From JAKFEE01 sp036675815 (lineage in GTDB: Bacteria > Pseudomonadota > Alphaproteobacteria > Rhodospirillales > Magnetospirillaceae): DNA of 64,000 bases. How positions within the stretch are numbered: position 1 is the first letter of the stretch; the number at the start of each line of letters is the position of its first letter. The stretch covers positions 101,072-165,071 of the forward strand of contig JAKFEE010000028.1 of the NCBI GenBank assembly GCA_036675815.1, read 5' to 3'. The position numbers and the translations under genes are program-made. Under the pieces are notes generated by a model, which had not been told where the DNA came from, did not search any database, and worked only from the letters and a program-made list of their open reading frames with translations. Shown here piece by piece: positions 56,398 to 64,000 of this stretch.

Positions 56398-57245
56398 CCT
56401 GGTTCGAGGAAAAGCTGTACGACAACTGGCGGCAGACCTTCCGCATGAGCCGCACGCTGTTCCACGAAACGACCGATTTCCAGGACCTCATCATCTTCGA
56501 GACGCCCGAGATCGGCCGCGTGCTGGCGCTGGATGGCGTGATCCAGGTCACCGAGGGCGACGAGTTCGTCTACCATGAGATGATGGCGCACGTGCCGGTG
56601 CTGGCCCATGGCCGGGCACGCAACGTCTGCATCATCGGTGGCGGCGACGGCGGTGTGCTGCGCGAGGTGCTCAAGCATCCCGGCATAGACAAGGCGGTGA
56701 TGGTCGAGATCGACCGCAGCGTCATCGACCTGTGCACCAAATACCTGCCCGGCATCTCGGCGGGCGCCTTCGACGATCCGCGCGCCGAGGTGATCATCGG
56801 CGACGGCATCAAGTTCATGGCCGAGACCGAGCGCAAGTTCGACGTCATCATCGTCGACTCCACCGATCCCATCGGGCCGGGCGAGGTGCTGTTCAGCGAA
56901 GCCTTCTACACGGATTGCGCGGCGCGCCTGACCGAGCGCGGCATCGTCGTCAACCAGAACGGCGTGCCGTCGCAGCAGGGCGACGAGGTGGTGATGACCC
57001 TGCGCCGCCGCCGGCCGCATTTCAAGGACGTCGGCTTCACCGTCGCCGCGGTGCCGACCTATGTCGGCGGCTTCATGGCGCTGGGCTGGGCCAGCCACGA
57101 TCCGGCCGCGCGCTCGCTCACGGTCGACGAGGTGCGCCGACGCTTCCAAGCCCACCCGTTCCCGACGCGCTACTACAACCCCGACATGCACGTCGCCAGC
57201 TTCGCCCTGCCGCAGTTCGTCCACGACCTGATGGCGCAGGCCTGA
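56394..57245 (+). CDS. speE: Spermidine synthase
   Basis: 283 residues. WFEEKLYDNWRQTF start, QDLIIFETPEIGRVLALDGVI, the SAM-type loop IIGGGDGGVLREVLKHP, MVEIDRSVIDLCTKYLP, and the active-site VDSTDPIGPGE. Transfers aminopropyl from decarboxylated SAM to putrescine. Coupled to speD (ATGA). Confidence 0.95.
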   Translation: MTWFEEKLYDNWRQTFRMSRTLFHETTDFQDLIIFETPEIGRVLALDGVIQVTEGDEFVYHEMMAHVPVLAHGRARNVCIIGGGDGGVLREVLKHPGIDKAVMVEIDRSVIDLCTKYLPGISAGAFDDPRAEVIIGDGIKFMAETERKFDVIIVDSTDPIGPGEVLFSEAFYTDCAARLTERGIVVNQNGVPSQQGDEVVMTLRRRRPHFKDVGFTVAAVPTYVGGFMALGWASHDPAARSLTVDEVRRRFQAHPFPTRYYNPDMHVASFALPQFVHDLMAQA

Positions 57246-57290
57246 CGGCAAGACGGCGACCCTTGCGGATCGCCGCTCGCCATGACCGGA

Positions 57291-57989
57291 TCAGGCGTTC
57301 TTGCGGCGGCGCAGCGCGCAGAGGCCGAGCACGCCCGAGGCGAGCAGGGCCAGGGACGCCGGCTCGGGCACCGCGGTGGTGTCCATGCTGACGAACGAGA
57401 AGTCGGAGTTCGCCGCGCCGGCCGGCTGACCGCCGACCAGCAGCGCGCGCATCTCCAGGCCGCCCACGGCCAAGTTGCCGAAGGGATTGTCGATGCGCCA
57501 CACGCCGGCATTGTTCTGATCGCCGTCCGAAATGTTGGTGACGGTGCCACCGCCCGGCCCCGACCAATTGGCGGTGGTCGGCGTGATGACGCTGAGGTCG
57601 CCGGCGACGAAGCCGCCGACGGACAGCTGGATGCGCGCCACTTCGCTGACCGTGTCGCCGAAATTGCCGTCCTTGAACAGGAAGGCCAGGGTGATCTGGT
57701 CGATGACCTGGTCGGTATCGAAATCGAAGCTGATGGACTCGCCGTCGAGGTCGATCTCGGCGGGGACGAAGCCGCCGGCGACGCCCAGGCCGTAGAAGCC
57801 GTTGAGGGTCTTGCCCTCGAAATTGCGCGGCGTCGACGTGGCCGACCACGGCCCGGCGTCATGGAAGTTCGTCGTGTTGTTGCCGGGGATGTCGCCGGCG
57901 TTGATGGTGAGGGCCTGGGCCGACGTGGCGGCAAATGCCACGCCGCAGGCGAGCAGGGTACCCGCAAATGTGTTCTTGAGCGACGTCAT
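57291..57989 (-). CDS. PEP-CTERM sorted secreted protein
   Basis: 232 residues. Sec signal (TLLACGVAFAATSAQA), a beta-rich secreted domain with the sequence NPFGNLAVGGLEMRALLVGG, and the C-terminal sorting signal VPEPASLALLASGVLGLCALRRRKNA-type: PEP motif, hydrophobic helix, arginine cluster. Such proteins are processed by exosortase. Function of the body unknown. ATG 57989 with AAAGGGGGG upstream. An exosortase-linked ligase gene lies 3 kb away. Confidence 0.88.
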   Translation of the reverse strand: MTSLKNTFAGTLLACGVAFAATSAQALTINAGDIPGNNTTNFHDAGPWSATSTPRNFEGKTLNGFYGLGVAGGFVPAEIDLDGESISFDFDTDQVIDQITLAFLFKDGNFGDTVSEVARIQLSVGGFVAGDLSVITPTTANWSGPGGGTVTNISDGDQNNAGVWRIDNPFGNLAVGGLEMRALLVGGQPAGAANSDFSFVSMDTTAVPEPASLALLASGVLGLCALRRRKNA

Positions 57990-58168
57990 GGCGCCCCCCT
58001 TTGGGATTGTGGACGCCCGGATCGCTGCAAAAGCCGTGCCATGCGGCCAAGTTATTGATCGTGCGGCGAAAACTGTTGCGGCCCCACCGCCACTGTAAAA
58101 AATCCAAGACATAGGGCTGGAAAGGCGCGGACGGCCGGTGCACCCGGCCGCCCGCTGACGCCCGGTTC

Positions 58169-59419
58169 CTAGCTGCGCTTGCTCCAGCCCGGCATCGGGA
58201 ACACCGGAGGCGCCTCCGCCACCTCCTTGGGCAGCACCACGCGCGGCCGCCCCCCGTAGTTCTGCAGGCAGGCCGAGCCGATGCCGTCGTTCTGGCCCTT
58301 GGCATCGAAGCGGATCGGGCCGCCCACCATCAGATGGTTCTTGATGTCGGTCGCCCGCAGCGCCTCGGCCAGCGCCTCGCCCTTGGTCGAGCCGGCACGG
58401 CGGTAAGCGTCGAGGGCCACCATCACCGCCTCGAGCGAGAAGCCGACGTTGAAGATGTAGCCTTCCAGGGCATCGTTGGGCCAGCGCCGCTTGAACGCTT
58501 CGGCCACCGGCACCGCCATCTCGGCCTTGGGGTTGTACCAGGGCACGTTGGAGATGCAGTAGTCGGAATACTTGGCCAGGGTGTTGAAGAACTGCTGCTC
58601 GTACATGCCTGGGCTGCCCGGGCTGACGATGCCCATGGGCTCGTAGCGCTGCTTGACTATCTCGCGCACCAGGGTGATGGCGTCGTTGATGCGCGTCACC
58701 ACCATGACGATGTCGGCGTTGGTCGACTTGGCCTTGCTCACCTCGACCGACAGGTCGCGGGCGGCGGGATCATAGGAGATCGCCTCGACCAGTTGGAACG
58801 GCATGTCCAGGGTGGGGAAGATCTTGTCGATGGCCCCCTTTGTGGCGACGCCGAAGGTGTCGTTGACGTGCATCAGCACTGCCGTCTTCGGCTTGGCCCC
58901 GGTAACGCTGATGACATCCTTCATCAGCGTCAGCCCGTTCTTGATCAGCTCGGGCGCCCGCGGGAAATTGCGGAAGACGTATTTGTAGCCCTGTTCGGTG
59001 ATCTGCGGCGCCGCCGCGACGTTGATGACGAAGGGCACGCCCTTCTGTTCGGCCACCTGGGCGATGGCCGCCGCCGCGCCGGAATCGAACGGCCCGATCA
59101 GCAGGTTCGCCCCCTCCTGGATCAGGCGCTCGGCCTGGGTCCGCGCCGTGTTGACGTTGGATTCGAAGTCGGCGTTCATGATCTCGAACGGCACGTCGTA
59201 GCCCAGGCCCGGCAACACGTCGGCGGCAAGGTCGATGCCGCGCTGGCACGACTGGCCGAAGAAGGCCATGTGGCCGGAACGCGGCAGCAGCACGCCGATC
59301 TTGAGCGGCGGCACCGCCGCGCGCAGCCGCGGCGCAAAAGCGGTTGCGGCGGCAACGGCGATCGTGCCGGCAGTGAACGCGCGCCGGGTAACGCCGGAAC
59401 GGTTGCTCGTCTCGGACAT
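58169..59419 (-). CDS. ABC transporter substrate-binding protein, branched-chain amino acid type
   Basis: 416 residues, LivJ/K-like periplasmic binding protein (KIGVLLPRSGHMAFFGQSCQRG, LLIGPFDSGAAAAIAQVAEQ, YKYVFRNFPRAPELIKNG). N-terminus TRRAFTAGT looks like a twin-arginine signal, unusual for this family but known. No permease or ATPase gene follows. ATG 59419 with GGAGGAACTGTCA upstream. The ligand could be an amino acid or an aromatic acid, as several members in alphaproteobacteria bind. Confidence 0.88.
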   Translation of the reverse strand: MSETSNRSGVTRRAFTAGTIAVAAATAFAPRLRAAVPPLKIGVLLPRSGHMAFFGQSCQRGIDLAADVLPGLGYDVPFEIMNADFESNVNTARTQAERLIQEGANLLIGPFDSGAAAAIAQVAEQKGVPFVINVAAAPQITEQGYKYVFRNFPRAPELIKNGLTLMKDVISVTGAKPKTAVLMHVNDTFGVATKGAIDKIFPTLDMPFQLVEAISYDPAARDLSVEVSKAKSTNADIVMVVTRINDAITLVREIVKQRYEPMGIVSPGSPGMYEQQFFNTLAKYSDYCISNVPWYNPKAEMAVPVAEAFKRRWPNDALEGYIFNVGFSLEAVMVALDAYRRAGSTKGEALAEALRATDIKNHLMVGGPIRFDAKGQNDGIGSACLQNYGGRPRVVLPKEVAEAPPVFPMPGWSKRS

Positions 59420-59566
59420 TGACAGTTCCTCCAATTATTGTGAGGCGGTTGTTCATCACGATTATAGTATTTGTTCTATCATGGATTTGGCCGTGACGCA
59501 TATTGACCCTCGGCTAGGCCTCCTCTCATCATAGATGTAGGGTAAAAATCAGACGGGGGATCCGCC

Positions 59567-60691
59567 ATGGCCGCGCGCGATAAGGTTCTCGATCTGCTGT
59601 GTCAACGCGTCGTGGCGACGCGCCCCCAGATCGGAGACGCCTGGCCCTACCATGCCGACCCACGCACCGGCCGCTGGCAGACCACGGACGACGGCGACTG
59701 GTGTGACGGCCACTGGATCGAAATGCTGCGCATGACCGGTGATCTGCTGGGGCGGAGCGACCTCGTCGACGAGGCTCGTGCCCGTACCGAGCGCCAACGC
59801 TACAAGCTCGAACGCGACGACATGTTCCGCGGCCACCGCTTCTATTATTCGGCGGCGCGGCTGTGGGAGGCCGAACGCGACCGCGATCTGCGCACCCTCG
59901 CCCTGGCCGCCGCCTATGCGGTGCGCTCGATGGCGCTCAAGGTCAACGGCGCCATGCCCATCGGCACCGAGGTTCAGGTCAAGTCGGCGTCGGATCACCT
60001 CAAGTCACGCCGCCACGTCTGCGTCGACAACGTCCATCCCAACCTGATCCTCGACTGGTGGGCGTGGAAGGCGACCGGCGACGACACCTTCCTATTGGGT
60101 GCCCGGCGCATGCACGACGTGCTCGAGCGCCATTTCATCCGCCCGGACGGCTCCACCCTCGAATTCATCGAGTTCGATCCCGAGACCGGCGCGGCGCTGC
60201 ACGCCTTCACCTTGCTGGGCTATTCCGACGACTCGTGCTGGAGCCGCGGCCAGGCCTGGGCCATCGGCGGCTGCCTGATGGCCTATGAACACACCGGCGA
60301 AGGCCGCTTCGTCGACACGGCGACGCGCCTGTTCGATTACTGGTGGTCGCAATGCGGTGCGGCGGTGCCGCCGTACGACTTCAAGGATCCACGCCCGGGC
60401 ATCCCAGTCGACACGTCGGCCGGGGCCATCGTCACCGCGGCCCTCGCCCGCCTGGCCTGTCATCGCCCCGGCGCCGCGCGGCACCTCGTCGACCGCCTGG
60501 AGCCAATGCTGGAATCCTTGTGTGCACACGTCACCCCCACGCATCCCGGCGACCCGCGCCCGCCGGGCATGCTGGTCGGTGGGTGCTTCAATCACCCGCG
60601 TGGATTCGCCGACGACAACGAGCTGCTGTGGGGTGACTTCTACCTGCTGGAGACCCTGTATTGCCTAAAGAAGGGCGGCCTGCCCTGCTGA
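59567..60691 (+). CDS. Glycoside hydrolase family 88-like (unsaturated uronyl hydrolase)
   Basis: 374 residues, alpha/alpha-barrel. GH88 traits: the SCWSRGQAWAIGG loop, VDTSAGAI, and aspartates 84/85 and 154 (in RDDMFRGHRFYYS and VCVDNVHPN) where unsaturated glucuronyl hydrolase uses Asp88 and Asp149. Would remove unsaturated uronic acids from polysaccharide lyase products. No signal peptide, so cytoplasmic. No lyase or transporter gene next to it; fits the polysaccharide region. Confidence 0.72.
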   Translation: MAARDKVLDLLCQRVVATRPQIGDAWPYHADPRTGRWQTTDDGDWCDGHWIEMLRMTGDLLGRSDLVDEARARTERQRYKLERDDMFRGHRFYYSAARLWEAERDRDLRTLALAAAYAVRSMALKVNGAMPIGTEVQVKSASDHLKSRRHVCVDNVHPNLILDWWAWKATGDDTFLLGARRMHDVLERHFIRPDGSTLEFIEFDPETGAALHAFTLLGYSDDSCWSRGQAWAIGGCLMAYEHTGEGRFVDTATRLFDYWWSQCGAAVPPYDFKDPRPGIPVDTSAGAIVTAALARLACHRPGAARHLVDRLEPMLESLCAHVTPTHPGDPRPPGMLVGGCFNHPRGFADDNELLWGDFYLLETLYCLKKGGLPC

Positions 60692-60701
60692 TGGCCTGCG
60701 G

Positions 60702-62039
60702 CTAGCGTGGTTCGGCGACCGGTGGCGTCGGCCAGTAACCCCGCCCCCGCCGCACCGCCGCGGCCTGTGCCGGCGCATCGGGTGCCGGCACAGGCTGGCG
60801 CAATCGCTCGGCTACCGTGTGGCGCAGGATGACGACCATTGCCACCTCGAGATACAGGTAATCGTAGAAGGCCATGGTCAGGAAGGTGCCCGAGGCGGCG
60901 TAGCCGCACAGGCTGATCATCAGCATGTCTGCCAGAATCCGCTCGGAGTGCAGGTCGAGGCGCCGCCGCGTGCGCCGCCGTACCCACAGGCAATCGGCAA
61001 AAACACTGAGACCCAAGGCCAGGAACAGGAACAGGCCGATAAAGCCATGCTCGCCCAGCATCTGGAAATACGAGCTGTGGACGTCGCGCATGACGTCGCT
61101 CTCGGGGAAATACGCGGTGTAGGCGGTGGGTTCGACGAAGACCTTGAACCCGCCGCCGACGATCGGGTTGTCGGCGGCGATGCGCATCGCCATGTGCCAC
61201 ATCACGATGCGCGACATCGCCGATTCGTCCTGGTCGTAGGTTTGGATGGTGCCGATGCGCGCAGTGTACCGCTCGGGCAGCAGGGGGACGGCCAGGACGA
61301 GCAGGAATGCCATCATCGCCGCTCCGAGGATGCGGTAGCGCGAGCGCAGCAGCAGCAGGCCGTAGCACACCACCAAGCCGATGAATCCACCGCGGGAATA
61401 GGTGAAGACGGCGGCCAGGGTGGTCAGGGCCAGGGCGGCCCACAACAGCATGCGGATGGTGCGGCGGTCTGCCGTCATCGCCAGATAGGCGAGCAGCGGG
61501 ATGGTCATCACCAAGGCCAAGGCCATGCCGTTGTTGTCGCCGATGAACGTCTGCAGCGGCCCATGCACCCGGTATTGGCCGGCGGTAGCCAGCGCAAACA
61601 GGCCGCCCTTGACCCCATAGAAGCCGAGGGCCACCGCCGGCGCCCAGACCAGGGCGCGCAGCCGCTGCGGCCTTGCCATGATCGGTATGGTGACGGCCGC
61701 CATGAAGAGGATCTTGATCGTCTGCTCCCAGTAGTCCAGCGCCATGGCGGTGTTGCGCGCGGTGATCGTGGTGATCGTCACCCACAGGGCCAGCACGACG
61801 AGGAGCACGAAGCTGCGGCTGAGGACGAACCGCCTGGGCTGGCCGGGCAGCATCCACGTGCCGATGGTGACCACGGCGATCGCCGCGGCCCAGGGGAGCG
61901 TGTTGGCGAAGCCCCAGGTCAGGCGATGCGGATTCATCAACGAGAACACGTGCCAGATGATGATGCCGTAATGAGCCCCCTGCAGCGGCACCGCACCGAG
62001 GCCCGTCAGCATGAGCAGAGTGAACAGCACGTCGCGCAT
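60702..62039 (-). CDS. Exosortase-associated O-glycosylation ligase (TIGR03097-like)
   Basis: 445 residues, about 12 membrane segments, Wzy/O-antigen ligase superfamily. MNPHRLTWGFANTLPWAAA, LVWAPAVALGFYGVKGG, HGPLQTFIGDNNGMALAL and TYSRGGFIGL match the PEP-CTERM/exosortase A-associated ligase family as I remember it. Convergent with the GH88-like gene, 10 nt apart. No exosortase gene is in the window. Confidence 0.82.
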   Translation of the reverse strand: MRDVLFTLLMLTGLGAVPLQGAHYGIIIWHVFSLMNPHRLTWGFANTLPWAAAIAVVTIGTWMLPGQPRRFVLSRSFVLLVVLALWVTITTITARNTAMALDYWEQTIKILFMAAVTIPIMARPQRLRALVWAPAVALGFYGVKGGLFALATAGQYRVHGPLQTFIGDNNGMALALVMTIPLLAYLAMTADRRTIRMLLWAALALTTLAAVFTYSRGGFIGLVVCYGLLLLRSRYRILGAAMMAFLLVLAVPLLPERYTARIGTIQTYDQDESAMSRIVMWHMAMRIAADNPIVGGGFKVFVEPTAYTAYFPESDVMRDVHSSYFQMLGEHGFIGLFLFLALGLSVFADCLWVRRRTRRRLDLHSERILADMLMISLCGYAASGTFLTMAFYDYLYLEVAMVVILRHTVAERLRQPVPAPDAPAQAAAVRRGRGYWPTPPVAEPR

Positions 62040-62462
62040 GGAAGATCAAACCACGTTGTTCCGCCGTGCCCATGGGCGCCATGGGCGAGCCTAGCACCTC
62101 TCGCGCGGCGAGGATGCCCAGGCATCGGGCAGGCGGCACCGCCACCGGCCATAGCCCGGGGCTATGACCACCCCCTTCGACTGCACGCCTTCGCCAGTAC
62201 CGCCGGCCACGACGCCTGTCGCCATGGCGCCAAACGCATCAGCGGCAAGAGCATCGCCCGTGCGGGTGCTTCCGCATCGATGCGCCAGCTCCGTGGATTC
62301 CGCCCACGAGGCGGCTCCCGCTGCCCGCGGGTAACGGGCCTCGATCGATCACGCATCCGTTCTGGGCCGGAGGACATGGCGACACGTGCGAGCAGACCAC
62401 CTTCCGGCGCGCAAGGCGCAGGCGATCGGGAACGCCCAGCTGCGCCGCCTCGCGCGCGAGGC
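62040..62462. other. Intergenic stretch without a recognisable gene
   Basis: 423 nt between the ligase start and the beta-helix gene stop. Short open frames exist on both strands but none has a credible start, composition or family. No clear hairpin, tRNA or repeat was seen. Confidence 0.6.
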
Positions 62463-63404
62463 TCAGTTGACCTGGCCGTCACCCTTCAGGGCCCTGACCT
62501 GGCCATGCAAGGTGTTGCCCTTGAGAACCACTTCCGTAGCGGTGAGATTGTTGACGAAGACCGTGGTGCGACCGGTTTTATTGGTGAAGACGTTGTCCTC
62601 GAAGATCAGCTCGCGGCTGGGCTGCAAAACGCCCTCGGCGCCGATCATCACGGCCGTACCGCGATTGCTGGTGTTGGCGCCTTTTTGCAGGATGTTGTGG
62701 CGCATGATCAGCGACCCGCCGATGGGGATATCGACCAGATAGCTCGATGTCCCCGTCTCGCCATCCTCGATGGTGTTGTCGATCAGCACGGTGCGCAGCG
62801 CGCGGGACTTGATGTGGTGCCCGACACGGGTGTCGCGAAAGATCGTGCGCTCGATCGACAGCAGGCCAATGCGGTTGATGTAGACGCCATGGGCGCAGGA
62901 ACCCTCGCACTTGCCGTTACGGATGAAGGCGCTGTCGCGGATGTAGATTTCTCCGGTGGGATTGGGTGCCGTGAGAATGCCGTTCTCGTTGTTGACGAAG
63001 CGCGACTTCTCCACGGTGAGCTTGCCGCCCTCATGGCGGATGCCGGCGCCGTTGTGATCGGGGACTCTGGCGCGCGTAAAGGTAATGTTACGGACCGTCA
63101 CGTCGTCGCCGCGGATGACGAACAAGGCCTTGCCCTCGCAGGCCTTGTCGGTAATGACCACGCCGTCCCCCTGGCCCTCGATCACCAAACCATCCGCCTC
63201 CCAGATCGCGCAGTCGAAATACTCGCCGGACTCGATGGCGACGACATCGCCGTCCTGCGCGACTTTGGCCGCCTCGCTGGGGAGCTGATACTCCTGGCCT
63301 TGCCCGACCTTGAGCGTTCGGGCCTCGGCCACTGCCGACAAGGACAACATGATCGGCAGCAACAACAGCTGACAGTGACGCGACGAGGCTGAGGAACGGA
63401 TCAC
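62463..63404 (-). CDS. Secreted right-handed parallel beta-helix protein
   Basis: 313 residues. Signal peptide (CQLLLLPIMLSLSAVAEA) then about ten beta-helix rungs with the repeating pattern of ITFTRARVPDHNGAGI, SRFVNNENGIL, SAFIRNGKCEG and NTIEDGETG. Polysaccharide-modifying enzymes (epimerases, lyases) often have this fold, but no catalytic signature is certain. GTG 63404 with AGGAG 7 nt upstream is chosen; an in-frame ATG at 63524 would place the signal too far inside. Confidence 0.78.
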   Translation of the reverse strand: MIRSSASSRHCQLLLLPIMLSLSAVAEARTLKVGQGQEYQLPSEAAKVAQDGDVVAIESGEYFDCAIWEADGLVIEGQGDGVVITDKACEGKALFVIRGDDVTVRNITFTRARVPDHNGAGIRHEGGKLTVEKSRFVNNENGILTAPNPTGEIYIRDSAFIRNGKCEGSCAHGVYINRIGLLSIERTIFRDTRVGHHIKSRALRTVLIDNTIEDGETGTSSYLVDIPIGGSLIMRHNILQKGANTSNRGTAVMIGAEGVLQPSRELIFEDNVFTNKTGRTTVFVNNLTATEVVLKGNTLHGQVRALKGDGQVN

Positions 63405-63530
63405 GGCGACACTCCTGTTCCAATGAGGCGCGCGGAGCTGCGCCGTTCGTTGAGTCGTGTTGACCAAATTAGCCAAGCGGCCGGCCACGGACGCATGGCA
63501 AAAAAGGAGAAGCACGGCGCGCAAAAGTGG

Positions 63531-64000
63531 TCAGTTCGGTGTTGTCGGGCGGATTGGCAGAGCGGCGGAGGGTAATGCCGTCGGGCTGCGGCGCTCGCGG
63601 CGGACCAGGCGCATGAGCGGATATTCGAGCCTACGCGAAGCTGCGATGCCGCCAGCGACCCCGGCCAACGACAGCAGCATGAAGCTCAGCCACGGCGGCG
63701 CCGAATCGAGGCCCGTCACCAGCAAGAGCTGCCACACGACACCGATGAACACGAATTGAAACAGGTAGATCGAGTAGGAGGCGCGCCCTAGCGCGCGAAA
63801 GATGGCAGGCGTTCGTTTCGTTGCGGCGGCACCAAACACGATCAGCACAGATGCCGGCGCGTAAATCAGCCTCGCCCTATCGTAGTCGATCAGACCACGA
63901 TCCTCGGCGACGCCCGCGACGGCGAACAGCATGCCGCCCGCCGCAAGCGTCAGACGCGCCGCCGCCACGGGCGAGCGACGCATGACGTACGCCACGGCCA
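63531..64000 (-). CDS. Acyltransferase 3 family protein, C-terminal part (runs off the window)
   Basis: At least 156 residues continuing past base 64000. Several membrane helices, and the family C-terminal pattern LGRASYSIYLFQFVFIGVV followed by RRLEYPLMRLVRRE, as in OafA/ExoZ-type O-acetyltransferases of surface sugars. The N-terminal catalytic His region is outside the window. Fits the adjacent polysaccharide genes. Confidence 0.72.
   Translation of the reverse strand, partial: AVAYVMRRSPVAAARLTLAAGGMLFAVAGVAEDRGLIDYDRARLIYAPASVLIVFGAAATKRTPAIFRALGRASYSIYLFQFVFIGVVWQLLLVTGLDSAPPWLSFMLLSLAGVAGGIAASRRLEYPLMRLVRRERRSPTALPSAALPIRPTTPN

Overview
The window is GC-rich chromosomal DNA from an alphaproteobacterium, most likely of the Rhodospirillales. 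This rests on gene content and not on a database search: a PmtA-type phosphatidylethanolamine methyltransferase, the aroA-cmk-rpsA-ihfB-lapA-pyrF-trpF block, a TIGR02300 zinc-ribbon protein, and a flagellar block with a DUF6468 protein, MotE and CheZ. It looks like a free-living, motile, metabolically versatile cell that can use aromatic compounds, makes exopolysaccharide, and signals through cyclic di-GMP and a fatty-acid quorum signal. No phage, transposase, rRNA or CRISPR was seen.

Layout. 0-9 kb: pmtA, a probable AbcR/suhB-like sRNA, queC, an RND efflux operon with its TetR regulator, a small secreted protein, an AbrB-type antitoxin with a Doc toxin, tRNA-Ala and a TIGR02300 protein. 9.3-15.3 kb: housekeeping block aroA-cmk, rpsA, ihfB-lapA-pyrF-trpF. 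15.2-23.9 kb (minus strand): an eight-gene operon with two phenylphosphate-synthase-like subunits, one UbiD decarboxylase/carboxylase, a Tm-1-like protein, a CBS protein, an LpdD-like chaperone, UbiX and a PPP-family phosphoesterase. It follows a textbook sigma-54 promoter and is divergent from an XylR/DmpR-type sigma-54 activator at 24.1 kb. 26.5-30.3 kb: a complete siaABCD-like module. 31-38.4 kb: a nucleotide-sugar dehydrogenase, then a DSF quorum-sensing locus: a REC-PAS-GGDEF-EAL protein, RpfF-like synthase and RpfC-like hybrid kinase. 38.7-43.6 kb: a NIT-domain chemoreceptor, a Cys-rich small protein, and a zinc-sensor-like ArsR with a SulP transporter and a DUF488 protein. 43.7-55.8 kb: flagellar and chemotaxis genes flgFGAH (minus) and fliL-fliM-DUF6468-motE, cheY-cheZ, two MotB-like proteins and a 1075-residue TPR protein (plus). 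55.9-64 kb: speD-speE, a PEP-CTERM protein, an ABC substrate-binding protein, a GH88-like hydrolase, an exosortase-associated O-glycosylation ligase, a beta-helix protein and a partial acyltransferase.

How it fits together. The aromatic operon reads as one regulated unit: an effector-sensing activator, sigma-54 promoter, ATP-dependent aryl phosphorylation, prenyl-FMN supply (UbiX), its chaperone (LpdD-like) and one prenyl-FMN-dependent UbiD enzyme. The Sia module, the REC-GGDEF-EAL protein and RpfC/RpfF all converge on cyclic di-GMP and signal-controlled lifestyle, next to motility genes and an exopolysaccharide/protein-sorting locus. Several intergenic gaps hold palindromic repeats of at least three sequence types, including inside the aromatic operon.
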